From positions 930,001 to 994,000 of the forward strand of contig OY969786.1 in the NCBI GenBank assembly GCA_963703075.1: 64,000 bases of DNA, in the 5' to 3' direction. Below, in pieces: positions 33,930-41,029 of this stretch. Positions within the stretch are counted from its first letter, which is position 1, and every line of letters begins with the position of its first letter. The notes beneath the pieces were generated by a model. That model saw nothing but the letters and a program-made list of their open reading frames with translations. It made no database searches and was not told the DNA's origin. The stretch comes from Korobacter sp963703075 (GTDB lineage: Bacteria > Acidobacteriota > Terriglobia > Terriglobales > Acidobacteriaceae). Both the position numbers and the translations under genes were made by a program.

Positions 33930-34179
33930 AATGTCGATTGTAGGGAGAGCGGCCGCGTGCGTATGTGATGAAGGCCCATGCTTTACGCCGCTCCCACCGC
34001 GAAGCATCCCGATCGGGAATTCCCAGGGAAGAACTAATTTTCCGCTCGAGCCGTTGCGACGCCAATTTCTGCCGAGGCTGGAATTTTTGGAGTTCCAGCG
34101 GTTGACTGTTTAGCACCGGCGGCGCAGCATGTCTGGCGCGGGAGTTGGAACGTCTTTCCGATACCCCAAGGAGGCGGAC

Positions 34180-35163
34180 GTGCCTGTGTCGAAGAGATTT
34201 ATGCTCGCGGTTCTTCCCATGTCGCTATGCTTGCTGGCGGGATGTTCGCGACATGCGAACGATGAGAAATACATCCTGGTCACCGTCAATGCGAAGGTGG
34301 ACTACTGGAAGTCTGCGCAGGCGGGCCTTACGAAAGCGGCTACACAATATGGCGTCAAGTGGGACGTACGCGGACCCGACGGCTATGATCCGCAGGAAGA
34401 AGTGCAGGAGTTTCGCACCGCGACATCCCTGAAGCCCGCCGGCATCCTGGTCTCTGTTGCCGATGCCAACCTCATGCAACCGGTCATTGACGATGCGATC
34501 AATGCCGGGATCCCGGTGATCACCATCGATTCCGATGCGCCCAAGAGTAAGCGGCTTTACTTCATCGGCACCAACAACATGAATGCCGGGGTGCAGGGCG
34601 GGAAACGGCTGGCGGAAAAGTTGCACGGCAAAGGGAATGTCGTGTTCTACACCATGCCGCAGCCCAATCTCGAGGAGCGTCTGAAAGGCTACAAGGACGT
34701 GTTGGGCAATTATCCCAACATCAAGATCGTCGATGTGGTCGATATCAAGGGCGACGCCGGCACCGCCTTCGACCGCACGCAAGAATACGTGGACGCAAAA
34801 GCCAAGCAGAGGATCGATGCGTTCGTCTGCCTGGAGGCCACGGCTGCGCCACGGGTGGCGGAGGCGCTGCAGCGCGAGAAGGCGACCGATCGGGTGGTGA
34901 TGGGGATGGACGTGGCTGAGGAAACCCTGAATTCCATCAAGTCCGGCGCGATCGAAGCGACGATCGCGCAGAAACCATTCACCATGGCGTTTTACGGGAT
35001 GAAAGCCCTGGATGAGATCCACCATTCTCCGGTGGATCTGAAAAAGGACTATTCCTTCGACTCGTTTTCCCCGTTTCCGACGTTTGTGGATACCGGGTCA
35101 ACCCTGGTGGACAAGACCAACGTCGACCAATACTTGCAGGCACGCGAGGCTTCGCACAAATAA
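34180..35163 (+). CDS. Sugar ABC transporter substrate-binding lipoprotein
   Basis: A 327-aa periplasmic binding protein of the ribose/LacI-type class (Peripla_BP_4). The GTG start at 34180 has AAGGAGG just upstream; the signal ends SLCLLAGC. The mature protein has YWKSAQAGLTKAATQYGVKW, then AGIPVITIDSDAPKSKRLYF and the fold's conserved GxxAAxxL-like GVQGGKRLAEKL. No permease or ATPase is next to it, so the transporter is incomplete here or encoded elsewhere. Ligand likely a sugar, not determinable. Confidence 0.85.
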   Translation: MPVSKRFMLAVLPMSLCLLAGCSRHANDEKYILVTVNAKVDYWKSAQAGLTKAATQYGVKWDVRGPDGYDPQEEVQEFRTATSLKPAGILVSVADANLMQPVIDDAINAGIPVITIDSDAPKSKRLYFIGTNNMNAGVQGGKRLAEKLHGKGNVVFYTMPQPNLEERLKGYKDVLGNYPNIKIVDVVDIKGDAGTAFDRTQEYVDAKAKQRIDAFVCLEATAAPRVAEALQREKATDRVVMGMDVAEETLNSIKSGAIEATIAQKPFTMAFYGMKALDEIHHSPVDLKKDYSFDSFSPFPTFVDTGSTLVDKTNVDQYLQAREASHK

Positions 35164-35281
35164 TAATCAGCACCTTAACAATGGGGGCGCCTAGAGCCAT
35201 CCTTTTCCCACGAGAGTGGGATCTGCGCGCTGCGTACGGGGGAGTGCCGATTCGGGAAAATGCGATTAATTTTGCAGCATC

Positions 35282-35458
35282 ATGTCTGAACACTCACAAG
35301 GTGATCCGAACATTTTGCAGCAACTCGTAATGCTGCGCCACGACTACCGGACGTCGCTTCAAACTGCCTTCGATCCCGAGGAGAAGCGTCGCCTCTATCG
35401 AGTGATCCAGGAATTGAACGCTTGTATCGAGCGGTTGCAGCAGGGGCGTTCCAGCTGA
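35282..35458 (+). CDS. Small helical protein, 58 aa
   Basis: Reads MSEHSQGDPNILQQLVMLRH, then EEKRRLYRVIQELNACIERL and ends QQGRSS. It is almost entirely helical and charged, with a LNACIERLQ motif also present (LNACIDRAQ) in the 73-aa protein at 35735. Function unknown. Confidence 0.55.
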   Translation: MSEHSQGDPNILQQLVMLRHDYRTSLQTAFDPEEKRRLYRVIQELNACIERLQQGRSS

Positions 35459-35576
35459 AGGCCGACGTGGTCATGCGGTACGGGTTTGCGGTCCTCCGCA
35501 AGCATAGCCTGTATGTGGGACAGGTTCCCCAAGATCAGGGACTGCGTTTTTTCCGGCAACGCCTTACTTTCTGCAC

Positions 35577-35738
35577 ATGAGAAATATATCGCTAGCCGAT
35601 AGAATTGTGCGGCGGCTGGGGCGTCCCCTTACCACCGAGGAAGCCGAAATTGTCCTCCTGACCGAGAGCCTCCTGGAAGAGGAGCAGGGAACCTTTTACA
35701 TAGCGAAGGGATCGACATGCTACCCGAGGCCGTCATGA
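35577..35738 (+). CDS. Small acidic protein, 53 aa
   Basis: Reads MRNISLADRIVRRLGRPLTT, then an acidic helix EAEIVLLTESLLEEEQG. Its TGA overlaps the next gene's ATG (ATGA at 35735-35738), which suggests translational coupling and makes both short frames more believable. Confidence 0.5.
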   Translation: MRNISLADRIVRRLGRPLTTEEAEIVLLTESLLEEEQGTFYIAKGSTCYPRPS

Positions 35739-35956
35739 ACGAACGATCCGCGGTCATTCACGTCCGGTCGGCAATGTTGCCGGAACTCCATGCCCTGCGC
35801 GAGCAGACGACGCTGGAGATGAGGAGGAGTTGCGACCTGGCCAAGGTCTGGCAACTCTATCAGAGGCTGCAATACCTCAACGCATGCATTGACCGCGCGC
35901 AAACGATGGAGATTGGGCAACGCGAGATCCGCCTTGATTCGCGGGTTCAGCTGTAA
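35735..35956 (+). CDS. Small helical protein, 73 aa, paralogue of the 58-aa protein
   Basis: Starts MNERSAVIHVRSAMLPELHA and contains DLAKVWQLYQRLQYLNACID, similar to the 58-aa protein at 35282. The coupled start at 35735 is preferred over 35717. Function unknown; two related small helical proteins within 700 bp suggest partners or a duplicated regulator. Confidence 0.6.
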   Translation: MNERSAVIHVRSAMLPELHALREQTTLEMRRSCDLAKVWQLYQRLQYLNACIDRAQTMEIGQREIRLDSRVQL

Positions 35957-36093
35957 GTGACGGGTGGGCAATCGTTTGCCGATCTTTTATCGGTCCTGGA
36001 CAGATGAACTGGCAAGCCCGACGCAAGAGGCGCTTGCACTTCTTTATAAAGGTCGGAGCAGCACCGCGAATTTGGAACTCCATCTAAGCTGGG

Positions 36094-36378
36094 ATGAATT
36101 GGAAAGTTGCAACCATCAGCCCGCTTATTCTGGCGTTCGGTCTTTTGACGACCGGATGCGCGGAGCATCACTACCGTGTCTATGACCCGTATTACAACGA
36201 TTATCACGAGTGGGGCCCAGGCGAGACGGTGTATTACAACCAGTGGTATGGCGAGACTTACCACAATCAGCCGCGTCGGGATTTCAAGCGACTGAACAAG
36301 GACGAGCAGAAGAACTACTGGAACTGGCGCCATTCCCACGGCGATCAGCATCGCGACAACGATCACGATCGTCACTAG
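36094..36378 (+). CDS. Small lipoprotein rich in Tyr, His and Asp, 94 aa
   Basis: Starts MNWKVATISPLILAFGLLTT followed by a lipobox Cys (TTGCAEHH). The mature part is YRVYDPYYNDYHEWGPGETV, and the C-terminus is highly charged, ending HDRH. Envelope protein of unknown function. A strong shared terminator follows. Confidence 0.7.
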   Translation: MNWKVATISPLILAFGLLTTGCAEHHYRVYDPYYNDYHEWGPGETVYYNQWYGETYHNQPRRDFKRLNKDEQKNYWNWRHSHGDQHRDNDHDRH

Positions 36379-36382
36379 AACA

Positions 36383-36411
36383 ACAGCGGTCCGCTGAGAG
36401 CGGACCGCTGT
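36383..36411. terminator. Bidirectional terminator
   Basis: ACAGCGGTCCGCT (36383-36395) and AGCGGACCGCTGT (36399-36411) form a perfect 13-bp stem with a GAG loop, between convergent genes. It is followed by TTCGTTT on the plus strand. Confidence 0.8.
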
Positions 36412-36416
36412 TTCGT

Positions 36417-36971
36417 TTATCCCATGTACTGGACGTGCACGTAGGTTCCGAGTCGCGTGTTGTAGGCCAGGTACCAGCCTGGATCATCGGGATCGTCATA
36501 GAGCACGATGTCGTCGGAGTTCCACAGCCAGCCATTGGCGTAGGCAACATCATACGGCGCTACGCTGAAGTAGAAGCCGCCGAACCAGAACCGTCCGGGT
36601 CCTCCTCCGCCGAGTCTCCATACGTGACTGGGCCCGAATTCGCCGGGGAAGCGCCCGTGTGCCCACGGATGGTCGAGGTGATAGTGCGCGTCCCCGCCGC
36701 CGTGGCCATGCCAGACATCGCCGTGCACATCGACGTGCGGTGCGTTGGGATGTCCAGGGGCTTCGGCGCGATACCTGGCATTGCCGGCCGGGACTGGTTC
36801 ATGGCGATCCGGCCCGTGCGCCGGAATGTGTCCGCCGCCAACTTCGCGAGGTGCCTGGGGCGCCCTGGCCCCGCCGGCATGGCCGCCACCGGCAGGGTGT
36901 CCATGTTCCTGTGCGTAGGAAACCGCAAAAAACAATAGAACTGACGACAAAATCGCGAAACCTTTCTTCAC
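36417..36971 (-). CDS. Secreted Gly/His-rich protein, 184 aa
   Basis: A GTG start at 36969-36971 with GGAGGAG upstream gives the signal peptide VKKGFAILSSVLLFFAVSYA. The mature N-terminus is rich in Gly, His, Ala and Pro (EHGHPAGGGHAGG...), and the C-terminal part (NSDDIVLYDDPDDPGWYLAY, ending YVHVQYMG) looks folded. The His-rich part could bind metal; no family is recognised. The longer open frame to 37232 is not used. Confidence 0.72.
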   Translation of the reverse strand: MKKGFAILSSVLLFFAVSYAQEHGHPAGGGHAGGARAPQAPREVGGGHIPAHGPDRHEPVPAGNARYRAEAPGHPNAPHVDVHGDVWHGHGGGDAHYHLDHPWAHGRFPGEFGPSHVWRLGGGGPGRFWFGGFYFSVAPYDVAYANGWLWNSDDIVLYDDPDDPGWYLAYNTRLGTYVHVQYMG

Positions 36972-37186
36972 GTTTCTCCTCCACTGAAATGAGATCGTAG
37001 CTCGGCCCACCCGAGATGCCATGACCCACATCTTCTCGCGCCGGGCCCGCATCTCCTTCTCGAGAGACGTGCTGCGCTTGCTTCGCGAGGCAATCTTCGG
37101 TGCACGAAGATTGCCCTTTCGGGCGCTGACAGTGTACGCCTTCTTCGGACTGCACCCTTCCAACGCAATCGTTTTACGTCGCGAAC

Positions 37187-37777
37187 ATGAATCTTTACAA
37201 ACGCATTGTGCATTCGGAGGCTCCCGCTGCAACGCTGTTGGTGCGGTTGCTGGTGGGCTGCGTTTTTCTCAGCGAAGGGATTCAAAAGTTTCTGTTTCCG
37301 CAGACGCTGGGAGTGGGCCGGTTCGTAAAGATCGGCATTCCAGCGCCGCAGGTGATGGCGCCCTTCGTGGGGTCAGTGGAGATTGTCTTTGGCGCGATGC
37401 TGATCGTCGGTTTGCTGACGCGCTTATCGAGTGCCCCGCTGCTGGGGGGGATCTCGGTGGCGATTGTTACGACGAAGCTGCCAATGCTGGCGAAGTCGGG
37501 ATTCTGGGCAACGGCGCACGAGGCGCGGGCCGACTTCTGCATGCTCCTGGGAATAATCTTCCTGATGCTGGTGGGTGGGGGACCCTCTCGATCGATCGCA
37601 AACTGGACGATCACAATCGGGCGCCGTGACTTATCGCAAGAGCCGAAGCTCTCGTCGATTAGGTGCACGGTTCTTCCGCGATGGCTTTCGCTAGAAGGGT
37701 TTTCGCGGAACGATGCGGTCGTCGTGAATGAAGAAGTGGGCAGAACACATAGGAGAGCCGCAAATGACGGGAAGTAG
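37187..37777 (+). CDS. DoxX-family membrane protein, 3' end probably frameshifted
   Basis: A small four-helix membrane protein of the DoxX family (VRLLVGCVFLSEGIQKFLFP; GVGRFVKIGIPAPQVMAPFV). The good homology-like part ends near MLVGGG. The frame then continues about 50 residues that look non-coding and overlap an antisense gene. Adding one G to the G run near 37575 gives GTLSIDRKLDDHNRAP and a stop at 37627-37629, a normal DoxX C-terminus. So the true product is probably about 147 aa. Role: DoxX proteins act in redox or thiosulfate-linked metabolism; not determinable here. Confidence 0.7.
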   Translation: MNLYKRIVHSEAPAATLLVRLLVGCVFLSEGIQKFLFPQTLGVGRFVKIGIPAPQVMAPFVGSVEIVFGAMLIVGLLTRLSSAPLLGGISVAIVTTKLPMLAKSGFWATAHEARADFCMLLGIIFLMLVGGGPSRSIANWTITIGRRDLSQEPKLSSIRCTVLPRWLSLEGFSRNDAVVVNEEVGRTHRRAANDGK

Positions 37778-37954
37778 CCCCGCGACCTGCTTACGGGTGA
37801 TGAGCCCAAGGGTGCCGCAGGTGGGGCAAGAGAGCACAGCCCAGTACGGGTCGGCGGTTTCACCGACTTCGCCTGCGTTTTCAAGGACAAAGATGGTGCC
37901 GGGTTCCATCTGCTCGGGAATCCATTCGTTCAGGATGCTGAGTTCCGCGATCAT
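37691..37954 (-). CDS. Zinc-ribbon-like small protein, 87 aa
   Basis: Contains CPTCG and then CGSPMCSAHFF, a plausible Cys4 or Cys/His zinc ribbon, after an N-terminal MIAELSILNEWIPEQMEPGT. Overlaps the doubtful 3' extension of the DoxX frame on the other strand. It sits 42 bases upstream of the stop of the MerR gene's end. Function unknown. Confidence 0.6.
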   Translation of the reverse strand: MIAELSILNEWIPEQMEPGTIFVLENAGEVGETADPYWAVLSCPTCGTLGLITRKQVAGLLPVICGSPMCSAHFFIHDDRIVPRKPF

Positions 37955-37996
37955 CGTCTTTCCCCCCGATCCGCCGCATGCGCAGCGGGTAAACGG

Positions 37997-38506
37997 TTAA
38001 GAAACGGTCCGGCGTTTGTGGTTCATCGCACCGCGTTCTGGCTTGATGTGGGCGCCACGTGGTTGTTTCGGCGACGGTGCTGGTTGGGCTTGCTTCTTGC
38101 CGATGCGCGATTGCAGGCGGTGCACGGTGTCAGAGAGGCACACGGACAGAATGGGTTGCCGCGAATTCTTGAGGATGTTGATAACCGCGTGCGCGGAGTC
38201 TTCCAGGTACAAATGCTGGCCATCGGTCAGCAGGTGATACTCGGCGCCGTCACTCACCGTCTCGACCAGGCGCTTGCCGAATTCACGCTGGATGAAACGC
38301 ATGACCTTGCGGACGCGCTGGAGGGAGAATCCACGCTGGCGTAACTCGCAAAGAATCGCAACTTCCGCGAGGTCGTCGAGAGAATAAGACCGCCTGTGTC
38401 CTTGATGGACGGGAACCACGAGGCCGCGCTCATCCCACCATTGGAGCTGGCGGGCGGTAATGCCGGTCAGCGCAAGCACCTCTCTGGATGTGAAGCGGCT
38501 CTCCAT
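37997..38506 (-). CDS. MerR-family transcriptional regulator
   Basis: A 169-aa regulator. The N-terminal winged helix is MESRFTSREVLALTGITARQ, then LQWWDERGLVVPVHQGHRRS and YSLDDLAEVAILCELRQRGF, a clear MerR domain; a coiled-coil helix follows. Only a single Cys is present in the effector part, so a metal-binding MerR of the CueR/ZntR type is unlikely. The ATG at 38504-38506 has AAGGAAAG upstream. A perfect inverted repeat lies 40-60 bases upstream (annotated). Confidence 0.85.
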   Translation of the reverse strand: MESRFTSREVLALTGITARQLQWWDERGLVVPVHQGHRRSYSLDDLAEVAILCELRQRGFSLQRVRKVMRFIQREFGKRLVETVSDGAEYHLLTDGQHLYLEDSAHAVINILKNSRQPILSVCLSDTVHRLQSRIGKKQAQPAPSPKQPRGAHIKPERGAMNHKRRTVS

Positions 38507-38544
38507 GTCCAACTTTCCTTGGCGGTCCCAAACCCCTGGTACAA

Positions 38545-38568
38545 AAACATTTCCTGGCCAAAATGTTT
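38545..38568 (-). promoter_or_regulatory. Inverted repeat AAACATTT-N8-AAATGTTT, likely MerR operator
   Basis: AAACATTT (38545-38552) and AAATGTTT (38561-38568) are a perfect inverted repeat with an 8-bp spacer, centred about 50 bases upstream of the MerR start. This is the geometry of a MerR-type autoregulatory site; the divergent gene at 38707 may share it. Confidence 0.5.
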
Positions 38569-38706
38569 GAAACATAATAGCCGCGCGATGTGGGGTGTCA
38601 AGGTGCAAAGACAGGTACCCTGTGGAAGACCGGCGGAATGTAAGGCGCATTTTCATTTGCATGAATGTGACGGGGGTCACAGCGTGGGTGTAGTCGAGCG
38701 GCGACA

Positions 38707-39156
38707 ATGACAGCGATGCAGTTCCGCAAAGCCATCTCGACGATTGTGCTGGTCGCGCTCCTGACTTGGTCGATGAGCGCGATGTGCACGCCAATTCCGG
38801 CGCTTCACGGGCCAGAATGTATGAAGATGGCGTACCGCACCATGGTTCTACAGCACCCGCATGTGATGGCGGCGCATAAATGCTGTCCACCGGAGCAAAT
38901 GATCGTGATCGTCTGCTACCGGATGCATGGAGACGGCGGATGCGACTCGATGAGCCGGTGCCTGCCCATGGGCGGAGACGAGGCCATCAGCGGAACCGCC
39001 CGCTATCATGACGATGGACAGGCGCGCGCCTGCGCAACTGCCCATGCAACGAACCTCCTGAAGCAATCTGCAAGTCCGTCCGGCGCGCCTTGGGAACGCG
39101 TTGGGTTAGGGTCCGAACGCTCCGTTCTCGAAACAAAAGCAGATCTGCGCATCTAG
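38707..39156 (+). CDS. Secreted Cys/Met/His-containing protein, 149 aa
   Basis: Signal peptide MTAMQFRKAISTIVLVALLT ending SMSA. The mature part has many Cys, Met and His: CTPIPALHGPECMKMAYRTM, HPHVMAAHKCCPPEQM, CYRMHGDGGCDSMSRCLPMG. The composition suggests metal binding (copper-like) or disulfides. It is divergent from the MerR gene. No family recognised. Confidence 0.6.
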   Translation: MTAMQFRKAISTIVLVALLTWSMSAMCTPIPALHGPECMKMAYRTMVLQHPHVMAAHKCCPPEQMIVIVCYRMHGDGGCDSMSRCLPMGGDEAISGTARYHDDGQARACATAHATNLLKQSASPSGAPWERVGLGSERSVLETKADLRI

Positions 39157-39288
39157 ACCTCTCGATCAGCCTTCCTTCGAAGGCATGTTCCACCCTCACA
39201 AATAAGGCCAGGAGTTTGCACAGGCTTGGGCTGGTGCTGATCCGGGCGCGAAATCATTACTAAGAACAACGATCGAAAGAGGATTTCC

Positions 39289-39612
39289 ATGAAAGCGAAA
39301 TATGCGATGTTCGTGATGTTCGTCGTCATGCTGTTTGCTCTTGGCATGATGGCCCAGACCTCTGCAGCGCCCGCCCCGGCTGGCGACACCAAAGCGGCGT
39401 GCTCCTGCTGCAACCACTCGAATGCCGATGCGGCGAACTGCTGCAAAGACGGCAAGGGCTGCCAAACCAAGGACGGCAAGATGGCTTGCACCAAGGACTG
39501 CTGCAAAGACATGGCGAAAGACAAATCCTGCTGCAAGGATGGAAAATGCGAGATGGCGAAGGCAGGAAAGAACTGCTGCGGCGCCTCCTGCAAAATGAAC
39601 AAAGCCAGCTAA
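39289..39612 (+). CDS. Secreted Cys/Lys-rich protein with repeated CC motifs, 107 aa
   Basis: Signal peptide MKAKYAMFVMFVVMLFALGM ending SAA. The mature protein is about one fifth Cys, arranged as CSCC, NCCKDG, DCCKDM, SCCKDG, NCCGASC, with CCKDGK repeated. Metal-thiolate binding (metallothionein-like, but exported) is a plausible inference. A terminator follows directly. Confidence 0.75.
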   Translation: MKAKYAMFVMFVVMLFALGMMAQTSAAPAPAGDTKAACSCCNHSNADAANCCKDGKGCQTKDGKMACTKDCCKDMAKDKSCCKDGKCEMAKAGKNCCGASCKMNKAS

Positions 39613-39633
39613 CCGAAGTACCCTCCTGAAAAG

Positions 39634-39660
39634 AGCCCCGGTGAACACTGGGGCTTTTTC
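39634..39660 (+). terminator. Terminator of the Cys-rich gene
   Basis: AGCCCC...GGGGCT stem (39634-39655) then TTTTTC, 22 bases after the stop at 39612. Confidence 0.75.
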
Positions 39661-39680
39661 ATGCTCGCCGGAACTTGGCT

Positions 39681-39712
39681 CAAAAAAAGAGCCTCGGAAA
39701 ACTTCCCGAGGC
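39681..39712 (-). terminator. Minus-strand terminator
   Basis: GCCTCGG (39691-39697) and CCGAGGC (39706-39712) pair; on the minus strand the stem is followed by TCTTTTTTTG. It could end transcripts from the alcohol dehydrogenase gene 250 bases upstream. The region 39713-39961 holds nothing else I recognise. Confidence 0.6.
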
Positions 39713-39961
39713 TTCTGTCAAACCGGCAACGATCACCGGAAAATCTACGTCTATCTTTGTCTAACTTTTGACATCAACGAAAGCGACTTGTACTGCCAAG
39801 AATTGTGGGCCGTATGAATTAAGAGAACTATGAAACGCCCTGCTATGAAAGCTTGGAAATCCCGCATCGACAGACACAGAGTAGGACAGAATTCCTCCGC
39901 ACGAAATCCCTCGGAAGGCGATGCTTGTCCCCGCAGGGTGGGACTCGCGAAAAGGCCGCTC

Positions 39962-40960
39962 TTACGCCACGGTGAGAACGGCGGCGCCGTCGATGTGGCT
40001 TTGTTTCAGCGCGAGAAGAGCTTCGTTGGCATGATCGAGCGGGAAGAGTTCGACCGTGGTCTGGATCTTGGCCTCGGCGGCGAGATCGAGAAACTCGCGG
40101 GCATCCTCGCGGGTGCTGTTGGCGACACTGCGGACGGTGCGCTCCCCGTAAAGATAAGCATAGGGAAAAGCCGGAATGTCAGACATATGAATGCCGCCAA
40201 GGGCCAGCGTCCCGCCTTTGCGCAGGGCTCGCAATGCCAGCGGCACCAAAGATCCGGCAGGCGCAAAGATGATCGCGGAATCGACCGGTGCCGGAGGGGT
40301 GTCGGTGGCGTCGCCAGTCCAGGCAGCGCCGAGAGAACGGGCCAATGCGCGATGCGATTCCGAGCGGGTAAAGACATACACCTCGTGTCCGAGGTGCCGC
40401 GCAAATTGCAGCACGATGTGGGCCGAGGCGCCGAATCCGTAGAGTCCGAGGCGATCGCCCGGATGCGCATTGCTCAGCCGATAGGAACGGTAACCAATAA
40501 TCCCGGCGCAGAGCAGAGGGGCGGCGTGCTCGTCCGGAAAGCTGGGCGGAAGCGGTACGGCAAAATCTTCGCGAACGACGATGAACTCGGCGTATCCGCC
40601 ATTCGCATGCAGCCCCGTAAATCGGGCATTGTCGCACAGGTTTTCGCGACTGGTCTGGCAGAAGTGACAAGTGCCGTCGGTGGAATAAAGCCAGGGAACG
40701 CCAAGGCGATCGCCTTCACGAAAGAGCTTCGTACCTTTACCGAGAGCTTCCACCGTTCCGACCACCTGGTGGCCGGGAATGATGGGGAGCTTCGGTAACG
40801 TTAGCTCTCCCTCGACGGTGTGGAGATCGGTGTGGCATATACCGCAGCAGTGCACGCGAAGCCGTAATTCCCCAGCATCCGGTACCGGCATTGGCACGTC
40901 GCGCAATTCGAGCGGGCGCTCTGCGACGGGCTTCGGTCCTTGGAGAACCATGGCGCGCAT
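39962..40960 (-). CDS. Zinc-dependent alcohol dehydrogenase (MDR family)
   Basis: A 332-aa medium-chain dehydrogenase. Catalytic zinc ligands: Cys in CGICHTD, then IIPGHQVVG, where the usual Glu of GHE is Gln (a known variant). Rossmann GLYGFGASAHIVLQFARHLG binds NAD(P). The structural-zinc lobe reads DGTCHFCQTSRENLC: only three Cys, the first being replaced by Asp, so structural zinc binding may be weak or lost. Substrate probably an alcohol or aldehyde; not determinable. Confidence 0.85.
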   Translation of the reverse strand: MRAMVLQGPKPVAERPLELRDVPMPVPDAGELRLRVHCCGICHTDLHTVEGELTLPKLPIIPGHQVVGTVEALGKGTKLFREGDRLGVPWLYSTDGTCHFCQTSRENLCDNARFTGLHANGGYAEFIVVREDFAVPLPPSFPDEHAAPLLCAGIIGYRSYRLSNAHPGDRLGLYGFGASAHIVLQFARHLGHEVYVFTRSESHRALARSLGAAWTGDATDTPPAPVDSAIIFAPAGSLVPLALRALRKGGTLALGGIHMSDIPAFPYAYLYGERTVRSVANSTREDAREFLDLAAEAKIQTTVELFPLDHANEALLALKQSHIDGAAVLTVA

Positions 40961-40980
40961 GACGCAAGTTTAGATGAAGG

Positions 40981-41011
40981 GAAAAAGAAAGGCAGGCCGT
41001 TGAGCCTGCCT
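40981..41011 (-). terminator. Terminator of the large lipoprotein gene
   Basis: AGGCAGG (40990-40996) and CCTGCCT (41005-41011) pair; on the minus strand this is followed by TTTCTTTTTC. The plus strand also has a T run, so it may work both ways. Confidence 0.7.
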
Positions 41012-41029
41012 TTTTTGCTCGAGGGGGCG

